NCBI RefSeq assembly: GCF_943169845.1
Contig: NZ_CALPBW010000010.1
Location: 1-64,000 of the forward strand
DNA: 64,000 nt
Direction of reading: 5' to 3'
Source: Peptoniphilus rachelemmaiella
GTDB lineage: Bacteria; Bacillota; Clostridia; Tissierellales; Peptoniphilaceae
Made by a program: the position numbers and the translations under genes. Below the pieces are notes generated by a model, which saw nothing but the letters and a program-made list of their open reading frames with translations, ran no database searches and had not been told where the DNA came from. Shown here in pieces: positions 1 through 7,633 of the stretch; positions within the stretch are counted from its first letter, which is position 1; every line of letters begins with the position of its first letter.

Positions 1-296
1 GGATGGAAGAGGCAAAGAAAAGCGGGCTAAAGGAGTGGCGCCACTGCTTACGTGCCTACAACAACTGGTTCGAGGAGATCACCAACAGCTTTGATTACCC
101 GTGGAGTAACGGCTACGTGGAAGGAACGCACAACAAGATCAAGACGGTGAAGCGCGTGGCCTTTGGAATGCGTAACTTTCATCATTTCCGCACGAAACTG
201 CTTTTTGTTTGTTCAAAAGATAAGTGAGTGAGGGTGTGTAGGAAAACAAAAAGGAGCCTAGTTTTTACTAGACTCCCCAATGGTTGACATAGAACC
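1..296 (+). mobile_element. Right end of an ISL3-type insertion sequence
   Basis: This region comprises the transposase C-terminus, a short hairpin (253-261 with 268-276) and the motif GGTTGACATAGAACC at 282-296, which resembles an ISL3-type terminal inverted repeat. The left end is outside the window, so the repeat and the target duplication cannot be paired. The IS ends about 100 bases downstream of the converging lysR-type gene, so no gene in the window is interrupted by it. Confidence 0.55.
3..227 (+). CDS. ISL3-family transposase, C-terminal fragment
   Basis: The open frame runs in from the left window edge, so only the last ~75 residues are visible. The stretch with NGYVEGTHNKIKTVKR followed by an aromatic-rich FGMRNFHHFRTK tail is the typical C-terminal end of the DDE transposases of the ISL3 family, which cut and rejoin the element's ends. 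The ATG at 3 is probably internal rather than the true start. The stop lies about 55 bases before a candidate terminal repeat, as expected for an intact right end. Whether the whole element is intact cannot be seen here. Confidence 0.85.
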   Translation: MEEAKKSGLKEWRHCLRAYNNWFEEITNSFDYPWSNGYVEGTHNKIKTVKRVAFGMRNFHHFRTKLLFVCSKDK

Positions 297-347
297 TTCT
301 TTTTGCCGACTTTTAAAATACAAACACGACGCTTGCGAAACAAACAT

Positions 348-384
348 AAAAATAGCCCTCTACCCTATGCTCGGGGAAAGGACT
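348..384 (-). terminator. Terminator of the LysR-type gene
   Basis: An imperfect 12-pair stem (354-365 with 373-384, one mismatch and two G-U pairs) is followed on the minus strand by ATTTTTATG. It sits just after the stop of the LysR-type gene. A second hairpin with a T-run on the same strand lies at 245-276 inside the IS end. Confidence 0.5.
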
Positions 385-399
385 TTTCACTTTCTGTGT

Positions 400-1260
400 T
401 TACAGGGATTCATCGCCTTCCGTTAATCGCTGGTACAATTCGATGCCGCCGGTGCCTTTTAATGCCACCAGGGTAAATTCGTGGCGATCGGTGATTCCCT
501 CCACGTGAAAGGTGGCGAGGCGGGGATTGTTTTTCGCAAGGCTTTCGTAGCCGAAGGAGATGCCTACATTCGCCGCCACCAATTGCGAAATTAAGGCCAA
601 ACTCGATGTGGTCACCAGACGCTTAAAGTCCCGCACTTCGTAACCTTTGTAGCGCAGTTTATCTTCGAGGATTTCCCGTGAGCCGCTCCCCGACTCTCGC
701 ACGACCAAACAGCCCCCGGTCACCTCTTCCATGGCAAGGGTGCGGTTCTTGTAAGGGTGATCGACGCTGCAGATGCCGGTAAAGGTTTCTTCTTTTAACA
801 CATCGAAATCAAATTCGTTTTTCGCAAACTGCCCTTCCACCATGAGAAAATCCAAGCGGGCGTTTCGCAGCCGCTCCAAAAGGGCTTCCGTATTGTCCAC
901 GGTCAAGACGAAATCATTGGGCCGATCCTTCACCAAGGCGGCGAGCTTTTGGGCATAGGCGTATTCCCCCAGGGTTTTCGTAAGGCCGATGCGAATTGTG
1001 CGGGCCTTTTCTTTTCTAAAATGATCCAGTGTGTCCCGGTAATTTTTCTGTTGGCTGCGGGCGTAGTTTTCCAGCACACGGGCCTCCTCGGTAGGCACCA
1101 TCTTCTTTCCGTCGTAGCGGAAAAACACGGCGCCGAATTCCTCTTCCAAGGAACGCATGTGCTTGGTCACCGCCGGTTGGGTGATGTGTAAATTTTCCGC
1201 CGCCCGAGTGTAATTGCCCGTGGCCAAGACTTCCAAAAAGGTACTTAATCGAATGTCCAC
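400..1260 (-). CDS. LysR-family transcriptional regulator
   Basis: A 286-residue protein of the usual LysR length. The N-terminal winged helix-turn-helix is at about residues 1-60, with the family signature AAENLHITQPAVTKHMRSLE. It is followed by a LysR substrate-binding (periplasmic-binding-like) domain at about 90-280. The start is GTG at 1260, preceded by GGAGG. It is transcribed divergently from the YeiH-type transporter gene, the classical arrangement in which a LysR protein regulates its neighbour from the shared intergenic region. The inducing ligand cannot be read from sequence; YeiH partners suggest a sulfur-related anion, which is inference. Confidence 0.93.
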   Translation of the reverse strand: MDIRLSTFLEVLATGNYTRAAENLHITQPAVTKHMRSLEEEFGAVFFRYDGKKMVPTEEARVLENYARSQQKNYRDTLDHFRKEKARTIRIGLTKTLGEYAYAQKLAALVKDRPNDFVLTVDNTEALLERLRNARLDFLMVEGQFAKNEFDFDVLKEETFTGICSVDHPYKNRTLAMEEVTGGCLVVRESGSGSREILEDKLRYKGYEVRDFKRLVTTSSLALISQLVAANVGISFGYESLAKNNPRLATFHVEGITDRHEFTLVALKGTGGIELYQRLTEGDESL

Positions 1261-1299
1261 AATGCCTCCATATCGTTTCGTTATCGCTCCATAATGAAT

Positions 1300-1331
1300 T
1301 ATAATTTTATTTTATCTCAGTTTTATGAGAT
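1300..1331 (+). promoter_or_regulatory. Divergent promoter/LysR operator region
   Basis: The 100-base gap between the divergent genes contains a TATAAT at 1300-1305 and a dyad ATCTCA-N6-TGAGAT at 1314-1331. The dyad resembles the interrupted dyads bound by LysR proteins. It lies just downstream of the candidate -10 for the rightward gene. No convincing -35 hexamer is visible, as is common for activator-dependent promoters. Confidence 0.45.
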
Positions 1332-1360
1332 GATCAATGCACAAAGAAAGGAGCATACCG

Positions 1361-2374
1361 TTGAAATCCATCCAAGCAATTATTCCCGGGGTCCTGTTGA
1401 CCGTTGTCATCGCCGCGACCTCAAAATTTATCGAAAGCATACTGCCTATGCCCTTAATCAGCGCCTCGGTGATCGCTCTGTTTATCGGCATGATCATCAA
1501 TCATTTTTTAGCGTCCGACCATCCCGTCCACAAAGGCGCCACCTTCGCTTCGAAAAAATTATTGAAGCTGGGGATTATTTTATTGGGGGCATCCTTAAAC
1601 ATGGCCACAGTATTCCAAGTGGGCCGCCTGTCCCTTTCCGTCATGATCTTTACTCTGCTCACCTGCTTCGGCTTGGGCCACTTCTCCGGTAAATTCTTCG
1701 GACTGAACTGGAAAATGTCCAATCTGATTTCCGCCGGCACGGGCATTTGCGGCGGCAGCGCCATCGCTTCCATCGCCCCGGTCATTGAAGCCGACGATTT
1801 GGACATCGCCTACGCCATGAGCGCCACCTTTATTTTCGACATGGTCATGATCGTCGCCTTCCCCCTTATGGGTCACGCCTTGGGCCTTTCCGACATGGCC
1901 TACGGCCTCTGGGCAGGCACGGCGGTGAACGACACCTCGTCGGTTGTGGCTGCAGGCTACGCCTTCTCCGACGGCGCCGGGGACTTCGCCACCATGGTAA
2001 AGCTGACCAGAACGCTGGTCATCATTCCCACCGTCGTCATCTTCGCCTTAATCAGCGCCCACTTAAAATCCAAAGCGGAACACAAACACGAAAAAGCAAA
2101 ATTCTCCCTAACCCACGTGGTTCCCTGGTTCATTCTGGGCTTCCTGGCACTTACGGTCATTAACACCGCCGGCTTTATTCCCGCTGTAGTCAGCCAAAAC
2201 TTCAAGGTCATCAGCAAATTCCTTATGGTTATGGCCCTGGCAGGCATTGGCCTGAAGACGTCGTTAAAAGACATGAAGAGCGCCGGCACCGGCCCCATGC
2301 TTCACGGCTTCGTGATTTCCGCCCTCGTGGTTATCGTCGCCATCGGCGTTGAATATTTTATGGGTCTCGTATAA
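1361..2374 (+). CDS. YeiH-family membrane transporter
   Basis: A polytopic membrane protein of 337 residues with about ten hydrophobic segments. It carries the family's conserved glycine-rich stretch (ICGGSAIASIAPVIEA at roughly residue 130) of the YeiH/PF03601 putative sulfate/anion exporter family. I start it at the TTG at 1361 because GAAAGGAG sits 7 bases upstream. The in-frame ATG at 1337 lies upstream of that ribosome site and has none of its own. The divergent LysR gene is its likely regulator. A terminator follows at 2388. The transported substrate is not experimentally settled for this family, so function beyond 'anion transporter-like' is inference. Confidence 0.88.
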   Translation: MKSIQAIIPGVLLTVVIAATSKFIESILPMPLISASVIALFIGMIINHFLASDHPVHKGATFASKKLLKLGIILLGASLNMATVFQVGRLSLSVMIFTLLTCFGLGHFSGKFFGLNWKMSNLISAGTGICGGSAIASIAPVIEADDLDIAYAMSATFIFDMVMIVAFPLMGHALGLSDMAYGLWAGTAVNDTSSVVAAGYAFSDGAGDFATMVKLTRTLVIIPTVVIFALISAHLKSKAEHKHEKAKFSLTHVVPWFILGFLALTVINTAGFIPAVVSQNFKVISKFLMVMALAGIGLKTSLKDMKSAGTGPMLHGFVISALVVIVAIGVEYFMGLV

Positions 2375-2387
2375 AAATGGGTATATT

Positions 2388-2417
2388 AAAAAGAGGATCA
2401 TGGAATCCTCTTTTTTT
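2388..2417 (+). terminator. Rho-independent terminator after yeiH-type gene
   Basis: Stem AAAGAGGAT / ATCCTCTTT with a short loop, followed by a T-run, directly downstream of the YeiH-type gene. Confidence 0.85.
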
Positions 2418-2449
2418 ATTACGCTATTTTATCTGTGAAAGGAGTTCTT

Positions 2450-3799
2450 ATGTCTCATAGATTTGATTATATCGTTATCGGCGGCGGCAGCGGCGGCATT
2501 GCCACGGCCAATCGGGCAGCCCAATACGGCGCCAAGGTGGCCGTCGTCGAACAAAACCAATTAGGCGGCACCTGCGTGAACCGGGGCTGTGTGCCGAAAA
2601 AAATCCTTTGGTACGCCTCGGGCATTCGCCGCACACTGGAAACGGAAACATCGCCCTACGGCTATGACCTCGGCCCATGGTCTTTCGACTACAAGAAGCT
2701 GCGGGAGTCCCAAATGGCCTATGTGGATCGGGCTCGAAGCGCCTACGAAAAAAACATGAAGAACAACGGCATTACCCACATTCAGGGCCAAGCACGCTTT
2801 GTGGACGCCAACACCGTGGAAGTGGGCGGCGAAGAATACACCGCCGAGCACATTACCATTGCATCCGGCGCCTCCCCCACGCCCTGCCCCATTGAGGGCG
2901 GCGAGTTGGTGGATTATTCCAACGACTTTTTCCGCTGGGAAGAACTGCCGAAATCCGTGGCCGTCGTCGGCGGCGGCTACATCGGCACGGAACTTTCCTC
3001 CTTCCTCGCCGGCATGGGCGTGGAGGTCCACTACCTGGTGCGGGGCGATCGGATCTTAAAGAAATTCGACGAAGCCATTACCGATGAAGTCACGAAAATG
3101 ATTCAAGCAGGCGGCGTGAACATTCACTTCGACACGGAATCCAAGCGCTTCGAAAAGGTCGATGAAGGCATAAAAATCACCTTTAAAGACGGCACCACCG
3201 CCGTCTACGACCGCATCCTTTGGGCCGGCGGCGTCACCCCCAACACGAAGGATCTGAGTTTAGACAAGGCCGGCGTCGATGTGGACGACAAGGGCCGCAT
3301 TGTCACCGACACTTACGAAAATACGAGCCAAAAGGGCATTTATGCCGTCGGCGATGTCACTGGGAAATTGGATCTCACTCCGGTGGCCATTGCCGCCGGA
3401 CGTCGCCTTTCCGATCGCCTCTTCGGCGGCAAGAAAGACGCCCACTTGGTCTACGAAGACATTCCCACGGTGGTCTTCTCCCACCCGCCCATGGGTTCCG
3501 TGGGCCTCACAAAAAAAGCTGCTGTAAAAGCCTACGGCGAAGAAAACATCAAGGTCTACGACACCTCCTTTACGGACATGCGCTCCAGCGTGGCGGCAGA
3601 CGGGCTCACCAATAAAATGCTTCTCGTCTGCGCCGGCGAGGAGGAGAAAATCGTGGGCATTCACGCCGTCGGCGAAGGCGTGGACGAAATGATGCAGGGC
3701 TTTGCCGTGGCCGTGAAAATGGGTGCCACCAAAGCCGACTTCGACGCCACCGTGGCCATTCACCCCACCGGGGCGGAAGAAATGGTTACCATGAGATAA
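2450..3799 (+). CDS. Glutathione reductase-like NAD(P)-disulfide oxidoreductase
   Basis: A 449-residue flavoprotein of the pyridine nucleotide-disulfide oxidoreductase class I. FAD-binding GGGSGG is at residues 11-16. The redox-active disulfide GGTCVNRGC has cysteines at 42 and 47. A second dinucleotide fold ([12 protein letters not shown]) is near 175, the FAD motif AVGDVTG near 300, and the dimerisation-domain HPTGAEE at the C-terminus supplies the catalytic His-Glu pair. The C-terminal ending is that of glutathione-disulfide reductases, but mycothiol- or other low-molecular-weight disulfide substrates cannot be excluded. The start is ATG at 2450 with AAAGGAG at 2438-2444; the upstream GTG at 2435 overlaps that site. 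It is a single-gene unit between two terminators. Confidence 0.9.
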   Translation: MSHRFDYIVIGGGSGGIATANRAAQYGAKVAVVEQNQLGGTCVNRGCVPKKILWYASGIRRTLETETSPYGYDLGPWSFDYKKLRESQMAYVDRARSAYEKNMKNNGITHIQGQARFVDANTVEVGGEEYTAEHITIASGASPTPCPIEGGELVDYSNDFFRWEELPKSVAVVGGGYIGTELSSFLAGMGVEVHYLVRGDRILKKFDEAITDEVTKMIQAGGVNIHFDTESKRFEKVDEGIKITFKDGTTAVYDRILWAGGVTPNTKDLSLDKAGVDVDDKGRIVTDTYENTSQKGIYAVGDVTGKLDLTPVAIAAGRRLSDRLFGGKKDAHLVYEDIPTVVFSHPPMGSVGLTKKAAVKAYGEENIKVYDTSFTDMRSSVAADGLTNKMLLVCAGEEEKIVGIHAVGEGVDEMMQGFAVAVKMGATKADFDATVAIHPTGAEEMVTMR

Positions 3800-3811
3800 T
3801 GAATAAAAAAC

Positions 3812-3848
3812 AAAACGCTTCTACTGAGCTTGGTAGAGGCGTTTTTTC
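3812..3848 (+). terminator. Terminator after the disulfide reductase gene
   Basis: A 13-pair stem (AAAACGCTTCTAC with GTAGAGGCGTTTT, one G-U pair) followed by TTTT on the plus strand. Confidence 0.85.
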
Positions 3849-3854
3849 TTGAAA

Positions 3855-3890
3855 ATGAAAATCCCGCCGGCAACATCGCCGACAGGATTT
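3855..3890 (-). terminator. Terminator of the first stalk-protein gene
   Basis: On the minus strand, stem AAATCCTGTCGGC / GCCGGCGGGATTT with a T-run, immediately after the stop of the gene at 3898. It converges with the plus-strand terminator just upstream. Confidence 0.8.
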
Positions 3891-3897
3891 CGTCTCT

Positions 3898-4677
3898 TTA
3901 TTTTCCTACGCGAACCGTCATGAGAATATCGTCGATGCGGTCACTCGCCTTTTCGAATTTTTCCTTCAGGGCCTTGTCTTGAATCATCGCCGGGTCGCCC
4001 CTGAAATCCGCGCCGTAATAAACGCCGTCTTTGTAGGCGAGAATGACGGGCCAATTGTACCACTCCGTCCGCGGATTTTCCACACGGGAAAGGGAGAAGA
4101 GGAAGCCGTCGCTGCCCGCATCGTCATTGGATTTTTCGTAGAAGTGGAGGCATGTGCCTTCGAGCTTGTAGGAGATCGCCACATCCTTGGGCAGCACAAA
4201 GGACATGTCCACGTCTTTCACATAGATGCGCTCGCCGGCCGGCGCATCCTTTTGGGGATAGCTTCCCACGGTGACGACGCGCACCTTCGGCATCCACTTG
4301 ACGGGAAGCCCCGTGGCCTCGCCTAAGTAGCGGGCCGGAATAAAGGTGCGATCATTCTCGAGGTAAGGCGCCACGTCCATGGAGGCCGTCTTGTCGCCCA
4401 GGCGATAGGATTTCTTTCCGATGGTCATGACCACGGAAGCATCGCCCTTCGTCAAGGTCACTTCTTTTTTATCGCCGTCCCACGCCACGGTGTAGCCCAG
4501 CTCTTCGGTGACGGCACGCAGTGGCAGAAAGGTGCGGTCGTGGCGAATGACGGGCGTCGTTTCTTCGGCTATCAGCTCCCGGCCGTTAACGTAAATCGCG
4601 ATGGGATCCGGCCCCTTCGCCAGGGCCGTCGAGGGAAGGAGCAGCAAGCAGATTAATAATGTGGCCAACTTTTTCAT
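3898..4677 (-). CDS. Secreted stalk-domain (copper amine oxidase N-like) protein A
   Basis: A 259-residue exported protein. It has a Sec signal peptide at 1-20 (MKKLATLL... ending ALA) and then two copper-amine-oxidase-N-like repeats (PF07833 type) at about 27-145, with the hallmark pairs DRTFLPLRAVTEELGY and DRTFIPARYLGEATG. An unrelated C-terminal domain follows at about 160-259; I do not recognise it. In this domain family the N-terminal part is a cell-surface stalk, not an enzyme. I start at 4677 because AAGGAGG lies 7 bases upstream; a longer in-frame ATG has no ribosome site. The first ~160 residues and the promoter are nearly identical to the neighbour at 4999-6093, while the C-termini are unrelated. 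Function unknown; expression is probably phase variable. Confidence 0.88.
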   Translation of the reverse strand: MKKLATLLICLLLLPSTALAKGPDPIAIYVNGRELIAEETTPVIRHDRTFLPLRAVTEELGYTVAWDGDKKEVTLTKGDASVVMTIGKKSYRLGDKTASMDVAPYLENDRTFIPARYLGEATGLPVKWMPKVRVVTVGSYPQKDAPAGERIYVKDVDMSFVLPKDVAISYKLEGTCLHFYEKSNDDAGSDGFLFSLSRVENPRTEWYNWPVILAYKDGVYYGADFRGDPAMIQDKALKEKFEKASDRIDDILMTVRVGK

Positions 4678-4895
4678 AAAAAACCTCCTTCGATCATCCG
4701 TAGATGATTGCATTTTATCTTACACTTCACGTCATCTCTTGCTTCCACGGTGAATTTACAAAAAATCACCCATAATCAATGGATCGTAGCAGAAGAGTTT
4801 GTGCTTTCCTACTTTTATTATACCCCCCCCCCGACAGTTTTTCAATACTTATATGAGCACGGGGCATCGACCGCTTACGCCCGATGAAATTTTTC
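4242..4895 (-). repeat. Tandem duplication, copy 1
   Basis: This segment is the near-identical partner of 5659-6306. It covers the promoter with its G-run, the ~130-base untranslated leader, the signal peptide and the whole stalk domain. Similarity stops abruptly after the residues GSYPQKDAP, where the two C-terminal domains diverge. Divergence is mostly third-codon changes and one-base indels, so the duplication is recent. Confidence 0.9.
4817..4845 (-). promoter_or_regulatory. Promoter with 10-G spacer (putative phase-variable), copy 1
   Basis: On the minus strand, TTGAAA (4840-4845), a 17-base spacer and TATAAT (4817-4822). The last ten bases of the spacer, next to the -10, are all G (4823-4832). 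Homopolymer runs in a promoter spacer are a known slipped-strand phase-variation device (as in Neisseria porA and Bordetella fim promoters). Here 10 G give the optimal 17-base spacing. The predicted start of transcription is about 130 bases before the gene at 4677. Confidence 0.8.
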
Positions 4896-4905
4896 GTTCA
4901 ACAAG

Positions 4906-4945
4906 GGAACCCCCGATCTAACCGAGGGTTTTCTAATGCAAAAAA
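4906..4945 (+). repeat. Dispersed double-hairpin repeat, copy A
   Basis: AACCCCCGAT-CTA-ACCGAGGGTT followed by TTCTAATGCAAAAAAGC. The same arrangement recurs at 30807-30849 and, truncated, at 37931-37955. Each copy is followed directly by a second, unrelated hairpin. Confidence 0.75.
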
Positions 4946-4970
4946 GCATCTCTTCACCGAGATGCTTTCG
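4939..4970 (-). terminator. Terminator of the second stalk-protein gene
   Basis: Minus-strand stem AAAGCATCTC / GAGATGCTTT followed by TTTG, 30 bases after the stop of the gene at 4999. The rest of the 321-base gap 4678-4998 holds the promoter and leader of protein A and repeat copy A. Confidence 0.85.
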
Positions 4971-4998
4971 CCCTTTGTCGTGTACTTGATTTTTAATT

Positions 4999-6093
4999 TT
5001 ACATCTTTACCGAAGTCAAGACGGACATAATGCCGTCGATGGCGTAGGAGCGTCGGCTCGGCACCTCGCCCTGTTTTCGCGGTTCTTTTTCTTTCAATGT
5101 GGCGACCAAATAGTTCCCGTCTTTCGCGCCTAAGAGGAGCTGGCCTTTTTTCGGGAAGTCTTTGGAATTTTCTTCGATGGTGCCTAAAATTTCGCCGGTG
5201 GCTTTAAACTTAAAGGCGATGCTGCCTTTGCCCTTTACCACTTCCACGCCTTCGATGCCGTCTTCCGGCCAGTCCCAGGTAATGTCGGGTTTGGTCAGGC
5301 TTTCTTTTTTTGTGATGTCGCTGTAGGCCAAATCCCTTCGATCAAAGGTGCCTAAGATGAGAAGATGTTTCTCTTCATCATAGCAGACGGTCTTTTTCTG
5401 CGATTCGAAGACCGTTTCCATGTTCACGTAGCGCTTGTCGCCTTGACGGAGGACGGTATCCTTTCGAATGGGTATTTGAATGATCTTCTCCCGCGTCGTT
5501 TTAAAGGACACATTTTTATCGTCTTTCACAGGCAGATAGCATGCCTTTTCCATGACCACCTCTTCGTCGATGAAGACCTTGCCGTTTTTTTCCACGTAGT
5601 CCGATGTGTCCAAGAGTTGCCCGCAAAAAATCACCCGGTCCACGGTTCGCGATGTCGGTGCGTCTTTTTGAGGATAGCTTCCCACGGTGACGATGCGCGC
5701 CTTCGGCATCCACTTGACGGGAAGACCCGTGGCCTCGCCTAGGTAGCGAGCCGGAATAAAGGTGCGGTCCTTTTCCAAATAAGGAGCCACGTCCATGGAG
5801 GCCGTCTTGTCGCCCAGGCGATAGGATTTCTTGCCGATGGTCATGACCACGGAGGCGTCGCCCTTCGTCAAGGTGACTTCTTTTTTGTCTCCGTTCCATG
5901 CCACGGTGTAGCCCAATTCTTCGGTGACGGCCCGCAAGGGCAGGAAGGTGCGGTCGTGGCGAATGACGGGCGCCGCATCTTCGGTAAAAAGTTCCCGGCC
6001 GTTGACGTAAACCGCAATGGGATCGGGCCCCTTCGCCAAGGCCGCCGATGGAAGGAGCAGGAAACAGAGTAACAATGTGGCTAACTTTTTCAT
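4999..6093 (-). CDS. Secreted stalk-domain (copper amine oxidase N-like) protein B
   Basis: A 364-residue exported paralogue of the protein at 3898. It has a signal peptide at 1-20 ending ALA and the same two stalk repeats to about residue 145. From about residue 163 a different C-terminal part of ~200 residues follows that I do not recognise; it starts with another stalk-like segment (a VIFCGQLLDTSDYVEKNGKVF type strand pair). The start at 6093 is preceded by AAGGAGG. The N-terminal half, leader and promoter match protein A almost exactly. It is probably a surface-exposed protein with a constant anchor/stalk and variable outer domain. Function unknown. Confidence 0.88.
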   Translation of the reverse strand: MKKLATLLLCFLLLPSAALAKGPDPIAVYVNGRELFTEDAAPVIRHDRTFLPLRAVTEELGYTVAWNGDKKEVTLTKGDASVVMTIGKKSYRLGDKTASMDVAPYLEKDRTFIPARYLGEATGLPVKWMPKARIVTVGSYPQKDAPTSRTVDRVIFCGQLLDTSDYVEKNGKVFIDEEVVMEKACYLPVKDDKNVSFKTTREKIIQIPIRKDTVLRQGDKRYVNMETVFESQKKTVCYDEEKHLLILGTFDRRDLAYSDITKKESLTKPDITWDWPEDGIEGVEVVKGKGSIAFKFKATGEILGTIEENSKDFPKKGQLLLGAKDGNYLVATLKEKEPRKQGEVPSRRSYAIDGIMSVLTSVKM

Positions 6094-6306
6094 AAATACC
6101 TCCTTCGATCATCCATAGATGATTGCATTTTATCTTACACTCACGTCATCTCTTGCTTCCACGGTGAATTTACAAAAAACACCCATAATCAATGGATCGT
6201 AGCAGAAGAATTTGTGCTTTCCTACTTTTATTATACCCCCCCCCGACAGTTTTTCAATGCTTTATGGGCAAGGCCACCATCGCTCTCGGCCGATGAAATA
6301 TTTCCG
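5659..6306 (-). repeat. Tandem duplication, copy 2
   Basis: Partner of 4242-4895; see that entry for the matched elements. Copy 2 differs by 9 rather than 10 G in the promoter and by scattered substitutions. Confidence 0.9.
6230..6257 (-). promoter_or_regulatory. Promoter with 9-G spacer (putative phase-variable), copy 2
   Basis: On the minus strand, TTGAAA (6252-6257), a 16-base spacer ending in nine G (6236-6244), and TATAAT (6230-6235). It is identical to copy 1 except for one G fewer, giving a 16-base instead of a 17-base spacer. The two promoters are therefore expected to have different strengths in this clone. Confidence 0.8.
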
Positions 6307-6311
6307 TACAA

Positions 6312-6340
6312 TAAAAAAAGCGCCGGTTTCCCGACGCTTC
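6312..6340 (-). terminator. Terminator of the flavodiiron protein gene
   Basis: Minus-strand stem GAAGCGTCGG / CCGGCGCTTT with loop and T-run, right after the stop. Confidence 0.85.
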
Positions 6341-6343
6341 TCA

Positions 6344-7552
6344 TTACTTGCTTGCCTTTAAGGCTTCGGCCATTTCCTTGGCCAATTGTGCACATTTGTC
6401 TAAGTCTTCTTGTTTCGGGGCGCCCATAACATCCACGGTGGTGGGGAGCACGTCCCATTTGCTTTCTTCGGCGAAAGCGGCGAATACTTTTTCCGCGCCG
6501 CCGCCCCAGCTGGCGTTGGTGAAGGTGCCTAAGATGTGGTTTTTCATTTTTTGTTTCTTCAGCACTTCGACCAAATTGGCCATGGGCGGGAACAGACCGA
6601 CATTGTAGGTGGGGCAGCCCAAGATAATGCCCTTGTAGTTCCAGGTTTCGCTGATTAAATAGCTGATATGGGTCTTGGATACGTCGCGAATGCGAATGTT
6701 GCGCACGCCTTCTTGGGTCAAGGAGCGGGCGATGGCTTCGGCGACTTGTTCCGTGTTGCCGTACATGGAGCCGTAGACGATAAGGACGCCGTCTTCGGTT
6801 TTTTGTTCGCTTAAATCGCTGTAAAGGCTCACGATGCGGCCGATGTTGTCGCGCCATACGGGGCCGTGGTCCGGGCAGATCATCTTAATGTCCAAGCCAC
6901 CTAATTTCTTCAGAGCACGGATGACTTGCACGCTGTACTTGCCGACGATGTTGGTGTAGTAGCGAATGGTTTCTTCGCGGTATTTTTCCCAATCCACTTG
7001 GTCGTCGAAAATAGCGCCGTCTAAGGTGCCGAAGCCGCCGAACGCGTCTTGGCTGAAGAGAATGCCCGTTTCTTCTTCGAAGCAGACCATGGATTCGGGC
7101 CAGTGAACCATGGGCGTGGTGTAAAAGGTGAGCTTCCTCTCGCCGATGTCCACGGATTCGCCGTCTCCTACGAGAATGGCGCGGTCTTCGCCGATGGCGT
7201 AGAAGTTTTCCATCATGGTGACGGCTTTTTTGTTGGTAATGATCTTACATTCCGGGTAGCGTTCCAACACGCTCTTTAAAGAAGAGGTGTGGTCCGGTTC
7301 CATGTGGTTGACCACGACAAAATCGAGCTTTCTGCCGTTAAGGGCGTCGTCTAATTTTTCGAAAAATTCCGACACGGAGTCGATGCGGACACAGTCTAAA
7401 AGACAGGTCTTGCTGCCGCCGTCGAAGAGATAGGAGTTGTAGCTGATGCCGTCGGGCAGGGGCCACATGCCTTCGAATAAATGGGTGTAGCGGTCGTTTA
7501 CACCGATGTAATGGACGTGATCATTGATTTTTACAAATCGCGTTGCTGCCAT
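6344..7552 (-). CDS. Flavodiiron protein (A-type flavoprotein)
   Basis: A 402-residue cytoplasmic enzyme that reduces oxygen to water and/or NO to N2O, protecting anaerobes. The N-terminal metallo-beta-lactamase-like domain (about 1-250) carries the diiron ligands in HMEPDH (H83, E85, D87, H88), HWPES near 148, SQDAFGG near 167 and CPDHGP near 228. The flavodoxin domain (about 255-402) begins LIVYGSMYGNTEQ, the FMN phosphate loop. Length and layout match class A flavodiiron proteins without extra C-terminal modules, so an external rubredoxin or similar donor is expected. The start at 7552 has AAAGGTGAT upstream. It is a single-gene unit. Confidence 0.96.
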   Translation of the reverse strand: MAATRFVKINDHVHYIGVNDRYTHLFEGMWPLPDGISYNSYLFDGGSKTCLLDCVRIDSVSEFFEKLDDALNGRKLDFVVVNHMEPDHTSSLKSVLERYPECKIITNKKAVTMMENFYAIGEDRAILVGDGESVDIGERKLTFYTTPMVHWPESMVCFEEETGILFSQDAFGGFGTLDGAIFDDQVDWEKYREETIRYYTNIVGKYSVQVIRALKKLGGLDIKMICPDHGPVWRDNIGRIVSLYSDLSEQKTEDGVLIVYGSMYGNTEQVAEAIARSLTQEGVRNIRIRDVSKTHISYLISETWNYKGIILGCPTYNVGLFPPMANLVEVLKKQKMKNHILGTFTNASWGGGAEKVFAAFAEESKWDVLPTTVDVMGAPKQEDLDKCAQLAKEMAEALKASK

Positions 7553-7633
7553 TGTATCACCTTTCTTTTAAAAATTCATTTCATATACCACAATAGATTT
7601 TACCTTGTTACCCGCTATTTTTCAATGGATTCT

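Noticed and set aside
1337-1360. ATG start for the YeiH-type gene
   Set aside because: The ribosome site GAAAGGAG lies after this ATG and is well spaced for the TTG at 1361.
4823-4832. The G/C run dismissed as a sequencing artefact
   Set aside because: Considered, but the run sits at the same promoter position in two separate copies and the spacers come out at 17 and 16 bases, so a biological role is more likely. Exact length still needs read-level confirmation.
5516-6112. 198-codon frame overlapping the second stalk protein
   Set aside because: An Arg/His/Gly-rich alternative frame; the signal peptide and stalk repeats are in the other frame.
6231-6857. 208-codon frame inside the flavodiiron gene
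   Set aside because: Shadow frame of the flavodoxin domain; it also runs through a terminator and the duplicated promoter.
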